From Novosphingobium sp. (GTDB taxonomy: Bacteria > Pseudomonadota > Alphaproteobacteria > Sphingomonadales > Sphingomonadaceae): a DNA stretch of 64,000 nucleotides. Every line of letters begins with the position of its first letter. The stretch's first letter is position 1. The stretch covers positions 62,001 through 126,000 of the forward strand of contig NZ_JAHEBV010000002.1 of assembly GCF_024642085.1 (NCBI RefSeq), given 5' to 3'. Below are positions 27,372-36,202 of the stretch, one piece after another. The notes under the pieces are model-generated. The model saw only the letters and a program-made list of their open reading frames with translations. It searched no databases and was not told the origin of the DNA. The position numbers and the translations under genes were made by a program.

Positions 27372-28895
27372 ATGACCGACATGGTGACCATCAGCGAGCA
27401 GGACCTGATCGAAAGCGTGGCCGACGCGCTACAGTTCATCAGCTATTTCCACCCGATGGACTATATCCGGGCTCTGGGCGATGCCTATGAGGCCGAGCAG
27501 GGACCGGCAGCCAAGGACGCGATCGCCCAGATTCTGACTAACAGCCGAATGTGCGCCGAAGGACACCGACCGATCTGCCAAGACACCGGGATCGTTAACG
27601 TGTTCGTCAAGTGGGGCACGGAATGCCGGCTTGATTCGCGCCGTTCGCTGCAGGACGTGGTCGATGACGGGGTGCGCAAGGCCTATCTCAACCCCGACAA
27701 CAAGCTGCGCGCCAGCGTGCTGGCTGACCCCGCTTTCACCCGCCGCAACACCCGCGACAACACCCCTTGCGTGCTTCATGTGGAAATGGTGCCGGGCAGA
27801 ACCGTGTCGATCGATGTTGCGGCCAAGGGCGGCGGGAGTGAAAACAAGTCAAAGTTCAAGATGATGAACCCCAGCGATTCGATCGTCGACTGGGTGATCG
27901 AGATGTTGCCCCAGATGGGCGCCGGCTGGTGCCCCCCGGGCATGCTGGGGATCGGTATCGGAGGAACGGCCGAACAGTGCATGGTATTGGCCAAGCAAGC
28001 GCTGATGGAGCCGATCGACATGGCCCAGCTGAAGCGGCGCGGCGCGAAGACCGATGTCGAAGCCCTGCGGATCGAGATTTTCGATAAGGTCAACGCACTG
28101 GGGATCGGCGCGCAGGGACTGGGCGGGCTGTCAACCATACTCGACGTCAAGATCATGGACGCGCCGTGCCACGCCGCGGGCAAGCCGGTAGGCATGATCC
28201 CCAACTGCGCCGCCACGCGCCATGCCCATTTCACGCTCGACGGATCGGGCCCCAGCTTTCTTGAAGCGCCCCGGCTCGATGAATGGCCCGACGTGCACTG
28301 GACCCCGGATAAAGCGGCCAAGCGCGTCAATCTTGATGCGCTGACCCGCGAAGAGGTGGAAAGCTGGAAGCAAGGTGACCGGCTGCTGTTGAACGGCAAG
28401 ATGCTGACGGGCCGCGATGCCGCGCACAAGCGCATCCAGGACATGCTGGCCAAGGGTGAGGCTCTGCCAGTCGATTTCAAGGGCCGGGCGATCTACTATG
28501 TCGGTCCGGTTGATCCGGTTCTGGGCGAAGTGGTCGGTCCCGCCGGCCCGACAACCGCGACGCGGATGGACAAGTTCACTGACATGATGCTTGAACTTGG
28601 CTTGCTGACCATGATCGGCAAGGCCGAGCGCGGGCAAGGCGCGGTCGATTGCATTGCCAGGCACAAGGTTGCCTACCTGATGGCGGTCGGCGGTGCCGCC
28701 TATCTGGTGTCCCGGGCGATCCGCGAATCGAAGGTGGTCGCGTTCGAAGATCTGGGCATGGAGGCGATCTACGAGTTCACGGTCGAAGATATGCCGGTGA
28801 CCGTCGCAGTGGATAGCGAAGGCAACAATGTCCACAAGATCGCCCCGCTGGTGTGGCAGGAAAAGATTGCCCGTGAAGGACTGCTGGCCAAGTAA
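27372..28895 (+). CDS. Fumarate hydratase, class I (iron-sulfur)
   Basis: Interconverts fumarate and malate in the TCA cycle using an oxygen-sensitive [4Fe-4S] cluster. The 507-residue single-chain protein has RPICQDTGIVNVFVKWG near the N-terminus (first cluster cysteine). It also has CPPGMLGIGIGGT, the IPNCAATRHAHF block with another cysteine, and the C-terminal beta domain (VGPAGPTTATRMDKF). The ATG at 27372 starts MTDMVTISEQ; the track adds 13 upstream codons. Its cluster would be supplied by the SUF and ErpA systems of this window. Confidence 0.96.
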   Translation: MTDMVTISEQDLIESVADALQFISYFHPMDYIRALGDAYEAEQGPAAKDAIAQILTNSRMCAEGHRPICQDTGIVNVFVKWGTECRLDSRRSLQDVVDDGVRKAYLNPDNKLRASVLADPAFTRRNTRDNTPCVLHVEMVPGRTVSIDVAAKGGGSENKSKFKMMNPSDSIVDWVIEMLPQMGAGWCPPGMLGIGIGGTAEQCMVLAKQALMEPIDMAQLKRRGAKTDVEALRIEIFDKVNALGIGAQGLGGLSTILDVKIMDAPCHAAGKPVGMIPNCAATRHAHFTLDGSGPSFLEAPRLDEWPDVHWTPDKAAKRVNLDALTREEVESWKQGDRLLLNGKMLTGRDAAHKRIQDMLAKGEALPVDFKGRAIYYVGPVDPVLGEVVGPAGPTTATRMDKFTDMMLELGLLTMIGKAERGQGAVDCIARHKVAYLMAVGGAAYLVSRAIRESKVVAFEDLGMEAIYEFTVEDMPVTVAVDSEGNNVHKIAPLVWQEKIAREGLLAK

Positions 28896-28926
28896 GGGCC
28901 CTTCGACCAACCACGCCGATGCTTCG

Positions 28927-30249
28927 ATGAAGCGACTGGCCCTGGGGCCGCGCGGTAGGCTAGTGCAGATGGTAATGGAGGATGAGGCTACCCCTTCGCG
29001 CGTGCCGGCGCGCGTCGTCATCGTTTCGGTGGCGGGGCTGTGGCTGGCTTATTTCCTTATCGCCACGCTGCGCGGCTGGCTGGTCGGGCTTGAGTTATAC
29101 GATGCGCTGCTGTGGCGCAGAGCGCTGGTCATAGCCTGTTCGATGGGCGTTACCCTTGCGCTGTGGCCGCTGCTGCGCCTGCTTGACCCGCGGCCTTTGT
29201 GGGAAAAATCGATGGCTGTGTTGCTGGTCGCCTTGCCGGCATCGCTGCTGCTGGCGCTGATAAACCAGTGGGTGTTCGCCTCGGTAGAAGAACAGGCGAC
29301 CGCGCAGATTGGTGCGCGTGAAGGCCTCCGCATTCGCAGTGACGAGGCGGGCAACCTGCTGGTCGATCCGCTTGATCGCGATGAAGATCCCGTCAGCGTG
29401 CAGTCCGGCTCCGCTCCGCCAATCGTGCCGCCGCCATCGCCTGCTATCCCCACCATAGCGCAGCAGGAACAAGGCGATCCGGCCATTACCATCGATGCCG
29501 AAACGCGAAACGACATTCGCTGGCGGCAGTTGGTCGACGTGGCGCTGGGTCGCTATTTTCTGCTACTGGCCTGGACGGCGCTATATTTTGCGCTGGTCAA
29601 TGCCGAGCAGGCCCGCGCGGCAGAGCGGCGCGAAGGCAATTACCGCCGCGCTGCCAAGGCGGCGGAGCTGCGAAGCCTGCGCTATCAGGTCAATCCGCAT
29701 TTTCTGTTCAACACGCTCAATTCGCTGTCGGCGCTGGTGCTGACCGGCAAGGCGCAGGCTGCCGAACGGATGATCCAGTCGCTGTCCGGATTCTATCGCC
29801 GCAGCCTGGCGGGCGATCCCAGCGCGGAACAGGCGCTGAGCCATGAAGTGTCGCAGCAGCAGCTATATCTTGAGATCGAAGCGGTCCGCTTTCCCGACCG
29901 GTTGCGGGCCCAGATTGCGGTTCCGGACAGTCTGCGCCATGCCAGCGTTCCCGGCATGATTCTTCAGCCGCTGGTTGAAAATGCAGTGCGCTATGGCGTG
30001 GCGCCGGTATCCCGTCCTGTGACAATCCGCATTGCCGCGCATGCTGATGGCGACGTTCTGGTCCTGGAAGTGCACGATAACGGACCCGGCCTGCCCAGCA
30101 TTGCAGACAAGGGTTTTGGCATCGGCCTTGCGAACGTCCGCGATCGTCTGGCCGCGCGTTACGGCGATCAGGCCGCGTTGTCGGCGGGCCCTGCATCAGA
30201 TGGAGGCTGGACCGCAACGATCCGAATGCCGCTGGAACAGCATGGTTGA
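28927..30249 (+). CDS. LytS-type sensor histidine kinase
   Basis: A membrane kinase of about 440 residues. Several hydrophobic helices lie in the first half (VVIVSVAGLWLAYFLIAT, ALVIACSMGVTLALWP, SMAVLLVALPASLLLALINQ, YFLLLAWTALYFALV). A proline-rich periplasmic segment separates them. The His_kinase domain follows with the phospho-acceptor in LRYQVNPHFLFNTLNSL, LSHEVSQQQLYLEIEAVRF, and the ATPase N-box LVENAVRYG. The start is uncertain: ATG 28927, 28969 and 28975 are all in frame. The 3' end overlaps the response-regulator start by 8 nt, so they are one unit. The signal is unknown. Confidence 0.9.
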   Translation: MKRLALGPRGRLVQMVMEDEATPSRVPARVVIVSVAGLWLAYFLIATLRGWLVGLELYDALLWRRALVIACSMGVTLALWPLLRLLDPRPLWEKSMAVLLVALPASLLLALINQWVFASVEEQATAQIGAREGLRIRSDEAGNLLVDPLDRDEDPVSVQSGSAPPIVPPPSPAIPTIAQQEQGDPAITIDAETRNDIRWRQLVDVALGRYFLLLAWTALYFALVNAEQARAAERREGNYRRAAKAAELRSLRYQVNPHFLFNTLNSLSALVLTGKAQAAERMIQSLSGFYRRSLAGDPSAEQALSHEVSQQQLYLEIEAVRFPDRLRAQIAVPDSLRHASVPGMILQPLVENAVRYGVAPVSRPVTIRIAAHADGDVLVLEVHDNGPGLPSIADKGFGIGLANVRDRLAARYGDQAALSAGPASDGGWTATIRMPLEQHG

Positions 30250-30988
30250 TCCCGCAGCCTTGCGCACCCTTGTGGTCGACGACGAGCCCTTGGCGCTTGA
30301 GAGGATGCTGCACATTTGTCGCAGCCTGGCATCGCTTGATGTGGTTGGCACAGCGCACGATGGTGCTGCGGCGCTGCGCGCAATAGACGAGCACGTCCCC
30401 GACCTGATCCTGCTTGATATGACCATGCCCGAGCTGGACGGCCTTGCCGTGGCACGCGCACTGTCAGCTAGAAGTGTGGCACCGGCGATCATCTTTGTAA
30501 CCGCGCATGACGGGTTCGCCGTCGAAGCCTTCGATCTCGACGCGGTCGACTATGTGCTTAAACCCGTCACCCCCGAGCGGCTGGAACGCGCCGTCTCCCG
30601 CGCGGTCTCCCGCCGCGGCAGCCGCGCTGCGGGCAAGGGTGAATGGCTTACCGAATTCTGGGTGCCGCACCGCTCGGAACTGCTGCGCATCGCGGCTGCC
30701 GATGTCAGCCGGATCGATGCCGAACGCGATTATGTGCGGTTGCATGTTACGGCGCCGGATGGCCCGCCGCGCAGCTACCTGATGCTGCAGACCGTATCGG
30801 GCCTGGAAGCGCGGCTCGATCCTGAGAAGTTCATCCGCCTGCACCGTTCGACGATTCTGCGCCGTGACCGGATCACGGGGCTGCGTCACGATGGGCTTGG
30901 GGTGTGGTCGGCCGAACTGGGCGATGGCAGCGCGGTGCGCATCGGGCGAACCTATCTGGCCAAGGCGAAGGCAATGGCCGGCCGCTGA
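30242..30988 (+). CDS. LytTR-type response regulator
   Basis: A 248-residue transcription regulator partnered with the LytS kinase. The receiver domain (about 8-125) has VVDDEPLALERM, the phosphorylated Asp in LILLDMTMPELDG (about 59), and the K of LKPVTPERLERA. The LytTR DNA-binding domain (about 145-245) has AERDYVRLH, FIRLHRSTILRRDRI and VRIGRTYL. Such regulators bind direct repeats; no target is recognisable upstream. It starts inside the kinase stop region. Confidence 0.93.
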   Translation: MVDPAALRTLVVDDEPLALERMLHICRSLASLDVVGTAHDGAAALRAIDEHVPDLILLDMTMPELDGLAVARALSARSVAPAIIFVTAHDGFAVEAFDLDAVDYVLKPVTPERLERAVSRAVSRRGSRAAGKGEWLTEFWVPHRSELLRIAAADVSRIDAERDYVRLHVTAPDGPPRSYLMLQTVSGLEARLDPEKFIRLHRSTILRRDRITGLRHDGLGVWSAELGDGSAVRIGRTYLAKAKAMAGR

Positions 30989-31037
30989 TCCCGTCGATGA
31001 TTGCCAAGCGCTGCATTAGCCCTAGGGTGTGGCCAGC

Positions 31038-31304
31038 ATGCCCTTGATCGTGACCTTTCTGCTTGGCATTGCCAACTTCGTTTTGCACCGCGCAGTTGTC
31101 GAAAGCGGGCACCCGCTCCTGACATCGATGGCCGGCCTTTTCCATAGCATGGGTGGCCGCGCTGCGATTGCGGTCGAGTTTGTGATGCTGCTGGGCGCAA
31201 TGCTGCTGATCGCCCAAGGGCACACTATCTGGGCGATGTTTTACGGGGCCTATACCGCATTCAACGCGCTTGCCGCTTGGTTGATCCTGACCGAAAGGGT
31301 CTGA
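31038..31304 (+). CDS. Small membrane protein of unknown function
   Basis: An 88-residue protein with three hydrophobic stretches: LIVTFLLGIANFVLHRAV, AIAVEFVMLLGAMLLIAQG and IWAMFYGAYTAFNALAAWLIL. A conserved-looking HSMGGR loop separates the first two. No family recognised. It starts with the ATG at 31038; a GTG three codons upstream is possible. It lies 49 nt after the response regulator, so cotranscription is possible but unproven. Confidence 0.75.
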   Translation: MPLIVTFLLGIANFVLHRAVVESGHPLLTSMAGLFHSMGGRAAIAVEFVMLLGAMLLIAQGHTIWAMFYGAYTAFNALAAWLILTERV

Positions 31305-31342
31305 ACGGAACATCGCGGCCATTCGCCGGTTGATGCTGCATC

Positions 31343-32194
31343 ATGGACCAATCAAAAAGCCTATGGCTTGTCGTCAATCCGGCAAGCGGCAGCAACGATG
31401 ATGCAGCGCGCGACAGTCTGATCGAGGGTTTGACCAAAGCGGGTCACGCCCCGGACCAGATTGTCGACATAACGGCCGAACCGGATATTTCGCCCGCCGC
31501 GCTCGATCGTGCGGGTGTGGCGATCTTGGCGGTCTTTACCGGCGACGGCTCGCTAAACTCGGTCATTTGCGCGGTGGAAGGATGGGGCGGCAAGGTTCTG
31601 GTCCTGCCCGGCGGGACGACCAATCTGCTGGCCAAGTCTTTGCACGGAGAAGACGTGACCACCGAAGCGGTCCTTGCCGCCTTGGCGGCCGGATCGCTGC
31701 AGGCAACGCGCCGACATGCCATAGCCTACAGCGGCGGCAAGGCGGTGTGCGAACTGCTGGCGGGACCAGGTGCAACGTGGAGCGACGTGCGAGAGGAAAT
31801 GCGCGAAGGCAATCTTGTTGCCATGGCCCAGACTGCTGTTGAAGCGGCCAAGCAGACCAGCAGTGGAGGTTTGGTCCGGCTGTGCGAGCCGGAACTGGGC
31901 AAACCTGATGGCTATGGCGGCGTGCGGCTGGTGCCCGAAGCCGGCGGCATGGCGGTAGACGGTTATGGCAGCGAAGGCGTGGCGGACTATCTGAAGCAGG
32001 GCCTTGCCCTGCTGCGCCGCAACTTTCGCGAAGGTCCGCACGATGAGTTGGGCGAGCATGCGTCCATCCGCTGCGAGACTATCGATGGGTCGAAGATGGA
32101 CCTGATGATCGACGGAGAACGTGCGACGGGAAAGGCGGCCGAGACGTTTTCTCTTGCACCTTTGGCGGTTGATCTGCTTGCTCCGGCGGCATGA
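31343..32194 (+). CDS. Diacylglycerol-kinase-catalytic-domain family protein (lipid-kinase-like)
   Basis: A 283-residue protein with DAGK/NAD-kinase-like motifs: LVVNPASGS at about 9-17 and LPGGTTNLLAKSL at about 90-102. The central nucleotide loop is FTGDGSLN, a change from the usual GGDGTxN. The C-terminal half is less conserved. It would phosphorylate a lipid or similar alcohol with ATP. Because the second glycine pair is altered, activity is uncertain. It overlaps the following metallophosphoesterase by 4 nt (ATGA), suggesting a kinase-phosphatase pair. Confidence 0.82.
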   Translation: MDQSKSLWLVVNPASGSNDDAARDSLIEGLTKAGHAPDQIVDITAEPDISPAALDRAGVAILAVFTGDGSLNSVICAVEGWGGKVLVLPGGTTNLLAKSLHGEDVTTEAVLAALAAGSLQATRRHAIAYSGGKAVCELLAGPGATWSDVREEMREGNLVAMAQTAVEAAKQTSSGGLVRLCEPELGKPDGYGGVRLVPEAGGMAVDGYGSEGVADYLKQGLALLRRNFREGPHDELGEHASIRCETIDGSKMDLMIDGERATGKAAETFSLAPLAVDLLAPAA

Positions 32195-33003
32195 CCCCGG
32201 ACCTTACTTTTTTTCATATCAGCGATCTGCATTTCGGGCGCGAGGATCGCGGTGCCTTGCAATGGGTGCGCGATGCGATCGCGCTTGAAAAACCGGATGC
32301 GGTGCTGATCACGGGTGACCTTACCATGCGCGCCCGCACCAGCGAGTTTGACGCAGCCTGCGCCTGGATCAGCGATCTGGGTGTTCCCGTGACGGTGGAG
32401 GTGGGCAATCACGACCTGCCCTATTTCAACCTGTGGGAACGTTTTACCGACCCCTATCGCCGCTACCATGCAATCGAGCGGCTGATCGAACGCGAGCTGG
32501 GCTTTCCCGGTTTCGCCGTAGTCCCTTTGCGCACCACTACGCGGGCGCAGTGGCGCTGGCCATGGGTCGATGGATGGGTTCGCGAACCTGCGCTGGCACA
32601 GACCCTGGCAGCGATAGATGCGCTGCCAGCAGAAACGCGGGTGCTGGTCACGGCGCATCATCCGCTGCCGGAACGGTCGCCGGAAGGCAAACACCTTACC
32701 ATAGGGGGAACCCGCGCCATGGCCGAGCTGGCCCGGCGCGGTGTCGCCGCGGTGCTGACCGGTCATGTCCACGATCCGTTCGATCTGGTGCAGGAAACGG
32801 CGCAAGGCCATCTTCGAATGATCGGTGCCGGCACCTTGTCGACCCGGTTGCGATCGACGCCGCCCAGCTACAATCGCATCGAGCTTGCCGGAAGCGACGT
32901 GCGTGTTGCGGTGCGCAATCGCGAACATCTGGCAACGCCGCAAGTCCAGGTGGGCGAAGTCCCAAGCGGACCCTTGCCCGGGGAAACCGCCGCGATAGCA
33001 TGA
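32191..33003 (+). CDS. Calcineurin-like metallophosphoesterase
   Basis: A 270-residue phosphoesterase with a complete dimetal site: HISDLHFG (about 9-16), LITGDLT, GNHDLPY, the histidine in VTAHHPLPE, and GHVHDPF. The natural substrate is unknown; cyclic nucleotides or phospho-lipid headgroups are possible for this fold. Coupled to the lipid-kinase-like gene by ATGA. It ends before a bidirectional terminator shared with rpsI. Confidence 0.92.
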   Translation: MTPDLTFFHISDLHFGREDRGALQWVRDAIALEKPDAVLITGDLTMRARTSEFDAACAWISDLGVPVTVEVGNHDLPYFNLWERFTDPYRRYHAIERLIERELGFPGFAVVPLRTTTRAQWRWPWVDGWVREPALAQTLAAIDALPAETRVLVTAHHPLPERSPEGKHLTIGGTRAMAELARRGVAAVLTGHVHDPFDLVQETAQGHLRMIGAGTLSTRLRSTPPSYNRIELAGSDVRVAVRNREHLATPQVQVGEVPSGPLPGETAAIA

Positions 33004-33011
33004 TGGCCATG

Positions 33012-33044
33012 AAAAAAGGCGGCCCGCTTGCGGACCGCCTTTTT
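33012..33044. terminator. Bidirectional intrinsic terminator
   Basis: Stem AAAAAAGGCGG paired with CCGCCTTTTT around a 12-nt GC-rich loop. The T-run occurs on the plus strand and the A-run on the left gives the T-run on the minus strand. It lies between the convergent metallophosphoesterase (+) and rpsI (-) genes and can serve both. Confidence 0.85.
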
Positions 33045-33067
33045 CGTCATAGCCGAGGCTAAAAAAC

Positions 33068-33562
33068 TTAGCGCTTCGAGAACTGGAAGCTCTTGCGCGC
33101 CTTGGCCCGGCCGTACTTCTTGCGTTCGACCACGCGGCTGTCGCGGGTCAGGAACCCGGCAGCCTTGACCGCACTGCGCAGCGCGGGTTCAAACTTCGAC
33201 AAGGCCTGGGCAATGCCGTGCTTGACCGCACCGGCCTGGCCCGAAAGTCCGCCGCCCTTGACGGTAGCGATCACATCGTACTGTCCGGCGCGATCGGCGA
33301 TCTGAAACGGCTGGTCGATTACCAGGCGCAGAGTTGGACGGGCAAAATACACGTCCTGATCGCGGCCATTGACGACGATCTTGCCCGAACCGGGCTTGAT
33401 CCAGACACGGGCTACCGCGTCCTTGCGGCGGCCGGTGGCATAGGCACGGCCCTGGGCATCGATCTGCTGTTCGCGCAGCGGGGCGGCAGGAGCAGCCGGA
33501 GTGGCCGGAACGTCGGCGGCAGTGCCGAGGTCAGCCAGGTCGGTGAGAGTGGTTTCGGACAT
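33068..33562 (-). CDS. rpsI: 30S ribosomal protein uS9 (RpsI)
   Basis: Ribosomal protein S9, which contacts the P-site tRNA with its C-terminal tail. The family body starts at [21 protein letters not shown] (about 38) and ends in the basic [18 protein letters not shown]. The N-terminus carries an extension of about 35 Ala/Thr/Pro-rich residues, as in other alphaproteobacteria. Length is 164 residues. It overlaps the rplM stop by one base (TAATG), the classic rplM-rpsI operon. Confidence 0.97.
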   Translation of the reverse strand: MSETTLTDLADLGTAADVPATPAAPAAPLREQQIDAQGRAYATGRRKDAVARVWIKPGSGKIVVNGRDQDVYFARPTLRLVIDQPFQIADRAGQYDVIATVKGGGLSGQAGAVKHGIAQALSKFEPALRSAVKAAGFLTRDSRVVERKKYGRAKARKSFQFSKR

Positions 33563-34041
33563 TATGCGCCCACCTTGTTCTTGCGGTTCATGGCAGCAAC
33601 GTCGAGCGGCTGGGGCTGGGTGCCACCATGGGGATGCTCGGTGCCGGCGTAGAGGTGAAGCGCACGCATCTGCGCGCGGCCCAGCGGGCCACGCGGGATC
33701 ATGCGTTCCACGGCCTTTTCCAGCACGCGTTCAGGGAAGCGGCCGTCCAGCACCTTGTCGGCAGTGACTTCCTTGATCCCGCCCGCATAGCCGGTGTGCT
33801 TGTAATAGGTCTTCTGCTTGAGCTTGTTGCCAGTCAGCCGCACCTTGTCAGCATTGATCACGACAACGTGATCGCCGCAATCGACGTGAGGGGTGAAGCT
33901 TGGCTTGTGCTTGCCGCGCAGACGGTTGGCGATGACCACGGCCAGACGCCCGACTACCAGTCCATCGGCATCGATAAGATGCCAGTTCTTTTCCACCTCG
34001 GCCGGTTTGATCGACCGGGTGACCTTGCTGAGCGCCTTCAT
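33562..34041 (-). CDS. rplM: 50S ribosomal protein uL13 (RplM)
   Basis: Early-assembly large-subunit protein. The 159-residue sequence has [38 protein letters not shown] and [13 protein letters not shown], all standard L13 blocks. The ATG at 34041 has AAGGA upstream and gives the usual [18 protein letters not shown] start; the longer track ORF is not needed. Confidence 0.97.
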   Translation of the reverse strand: MKALSKVTRSIKPAEVEKNWHLIDADGLVVGRLAVVIANRLRGKHKPSFTPHVDCGDHVVVINADKVRLTGNKLKQKTYYKHTGYAGGIKEVTADKVLDGRFPERVLEKAVERMIPRGPLGRAQMRALHLYAGTEHPHGGTQPQPLDVAAMNRKNKVGA

Positions 34042-34135
34042 GGCCAGCTTTCCTTGTAAAAAGGGGTTACCCTGGGAATTGCGAATCCCTGCACGGGGCA
34101 GGAGAAGGCGGGCCATTCGTCCAGATGCCCCGCAA

Positions 34136-34141
34136 AGTCAA
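34136..34141 (-). promoter_or_regulatory. Possible -35 element of the rplM-rpsI promoter
   Basis: On the minus strand TTGACT is followed by GCGGGGCATCTGG about 100 nt upstream of rplM. The expected -10 region (about 34113-34118) is poor (GAATGG), so only the -35 half is convincing. Confidence 0.25.
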
Positions 34142-34206
34142 GCTTTTCAGCCCGTTTGCCAAGAGGTAAAATAATACCGCGCCGTATTGCGCTGCGACCA
34201 AACCCA

Positions 34207-34941
34207 TCAGCGCGGCGTCACGGTCCAGACTTCGCGCGAGACATTGGTCGTGCCGGCAAGGCGCGTGGTGGTCACCTTCTCGACCCGGCTGGGAAGCCGC
34301 GCGCCAGCGGCCGCTTCGACCTTAGTGGACAGTTCAACCTCGCCCAGCATTCCCCCTGGCAAGGCAAGGGTGCGCGTTTCGCGATGGTTGGCCGCATGCG
34401 GATCGAACAGTTCGGCCGGTGTCGGGCTATGTCCCGGCATGGCCGTGAGACCGGCAAGCTGGCGCAAAATTTCCTGCCGGCCGCTTACCGGAACCTGGGA
34501 TTTTTCAACAACCTTGAGCGAATGGGCGGTCAAGGTATCGGGGGACACGGGTGCTGCCAATGTACCATCCGTCTGGATTCTGCCCGCCCGGTCAAGCAGG
34601 ATGGGAAAGGCGTGATCGGCGCGGCTGCGTTCAATTTCAGCAAGGGCCGCAAGTTCGGGCGGCGCATTGACCGCGGTATCGATCAGCGACCCTTCAAGCC
34701 GGAAGCCGTCCTGCGCCCGCACGAAGCGAACATCATAACGGCGCGTTACCACAATCGCTTGGCCGTCAGAAAGCAAACGCCACAGCGTACGGGTGATGAC
34801 AGCCGAACGCGGCGGATTGAAATGCTGCGTTCCGGTTTCGCTGGCAAAAGCGCTTGGCGCGCCCGCGCACAAGCCGGGGGCCAGCGCTGCCAGACCGGCC
34901 AGCAAGACCGCATGCCGTGGCCGGCCTGTTGGTGACTTCAT
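34207..34941 (-). CDS. Exported protein of unknown function
   Basis: A 244-residue protein with a likely signal peptide (MKSPTGRPRHAVLLAGLAALAPGLCAGAPSAFA). The mature domain is rich in beta strands (AIVVTRRYDVRFVRAQDGFRLEG, TLALPGGMLGEVELSTKV, TTRLAGTTNVSREVWTVTPR). No catalytic motif or known family is recognised. It may be a periplasmic or outer-membrane-associated beta protein. The ATG at 34941 begins the signal peptide; the track ORF adds 21 codons. It stands between ctaA and rplM on the same strand. Confidence 0.78.
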   Translation of the reverse strand: MKSPTGRPRHAVLLAGLAALAPGLCAGAPSAFASETGTQHFNPPRSAVITRTLWRLLSDGQAIVVTRRYDVRFVRAQDGFRLEGSLIDTAVNAPPELAALAEIERSRADHAFPILLDRAGRIQTDGTLAAPVSPDTLTAHSLKVVEKSQVPVSGRQEILRQLAGLTAMPGHSPTPAELFDPHAANHRETRTLALPGGMLGEVELSTKVEAAAGARLPSRVEKVTTTRLAGTTNVSREVWTVTPR

Positions 34942-35051
34942 CTGCACAATTGCGCCCCTCACCCCTGCGCATGGACTGCGGGGCGTTCCGTGCGCACCTA
35001 TCATGAACCGATTAGCGCCGCCATAGGCCTGCGTATCTTTGCGTATCTGTC

Positions 35052-36110
35052 TTAGGTGGCGGACCTGTCAACGGTTCGGCCCAGACAGTGGACCCCCCAG
35101 ACCACCGCAGCGACAAGAAGCGCGCCAACCAGCTGGTGCAGAGCGGCCAGCCACAGTGTCATCCCGCTCATAACCGTGGCGATACCAAGCAGAACCTGTG
35201 TCCCGAAGGCAGCGTGGATAGCCACGGACGCCCGCCGATCGATGGACCTCACCTTGCGGGCCAGCACGATCAGGATCGCCACCACCGCCCAGGCCCACCA
35301 GCGGTGGATGAAGTGCACCAGGTAGAGATCCGACACCAAGGCATGGCCCAGTCCTTGCGACAGATCGATGCCGTCGGGCACAAACCGCCCCTGCATCAGC
35401 GGCCAGGCCTGCCAGTTCAACCAGCCCGATCCGCCAACGTACCCGGCGCGAAGCCCGGCCACCAGTGCGCCATAACCAAGCTGAAGGAGCACCATGGCCA
35501 GAGCCAGCCCTGCAAATGCCGTAACATGTGCGGCGCTGCGTCCACGCGCCTCAGCGCGCAAATCGAGCGCGGTCCAGACCAACGCACCCAGAGTGGTCAA
35601 GGCCAACAGGAGATGTGTGGCGAGGCGGAAATGGCTGACCTTGACATCGTGGGTCAGGCCCGACTTGACCATCCACCAGCCAACTGCGCCCTGAAGACCG
35701 CCCAACGCCAGCAGGCCGACAAGCCGCAAGCGATAGCCCGGTGGAATTGCGCGCCTGACCCAGAACCAGGCCAGCGGCAAGGCAAAGGCAATCCCGATCA
35801 TCCGCCCAAGCAGGCGATGGAACCATTCCCAGAAAAAGATGAACTTGTATTCGGCCAGCGTCATCCCGGCCGGACCATTGACCTCGCGGTATTGAGGAAT
35901 ACGCTTGTAGGCAGCAAACTCGTCCAGCCACTGCGTTTCGTTGAGCGGCGGCAGCGCGCCACTGACCGGTTTCCATTCGGTAATCGACAAACCCGATTCG
36001 GTCAGCCGGGTGATCCCGCCCACTGCCACCATCAGGACCACCAAGGCCGCGACGGTGAACAGCCAGCGTGCCAAGGCCAGCGGACGGGCGGAAGATTGGA
36101 CCGCGTTCAT
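35052..36110 (-). CDS. ctaA: Heme A synthase CtaA (COX15)
   Basis: Oxidises heme O to heme A for aa3-type cytochrome oxidase. The 352-residue membrane protein has eight predicted helices and two repeats. Conserved histidines lie in EWFHRLLGR, SHFRLATHLLLA, FIHRWWAWAV and ALHQLVGALLV. The GGITRLTESGLSITEWKPV block (about 31-49) is the type-2 COX15 signature. The ATG at 36110 is preferred over the track start. Together with hemE and hemJ it gives three heme-pathway genes in the window. Confidence 0.95.
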   Translation of the reverse strand: MNAVQSSARPLALARWLFTVAALVVLMVAVGGITRLTESGLSITEWKPVSGALPPLNETQWLDEFAAYKRIPQYREVNGPAGMTLAEYKFIFFWEWFHRLLGRMIGIAFALPLAWFWVRRAIPPGYRLRLVGLLALGGLQGAVGWWMVKSGLTHDVKVSHFRLATHLLLALTTLGALVWTALDLRAEARGRSAAHVTAFAGLALAMVLLQLGYGALVAGLRAGYVGGSGWLNWQAWPLMQGRFVPDGIDLSQGLGHALVSDLYLVHFIHRWWAWAVVAILIVLARKVRSIDRRASVAIHAAFGTQVLLGIATVMSGMTLWLAALHQLVGALLVAAVVWGVHCLGRTVDRSAT

Positions 36111-36181
36111 GGCCAGCGCCAGTGCAAAACCAGGCGGCAAAGCGCAAGGGAAATACGCCGACCTGCACCTTGGTGCTTGAA

Positions 36182-36197
36182 TGATGGTATACCGTCA
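36182..36197. promoter_or_regulatory. Palindromic operator candidate upstream of the MerC gene
   Basis: TGATGGTATACCGTCA is a 16-bp inverted repeat with one mismatched pair, centred on GGTATACC. It ends 5 nt before the MerC start and lies in the 92-bp divergent gap with ctaA. Its form suits a dimeric metalloregulator, but it does not clearly match a Zur or Fur consensus I know. Confidence 0.35.
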
Positions 36198-36202
36198 CAT
36201 AC

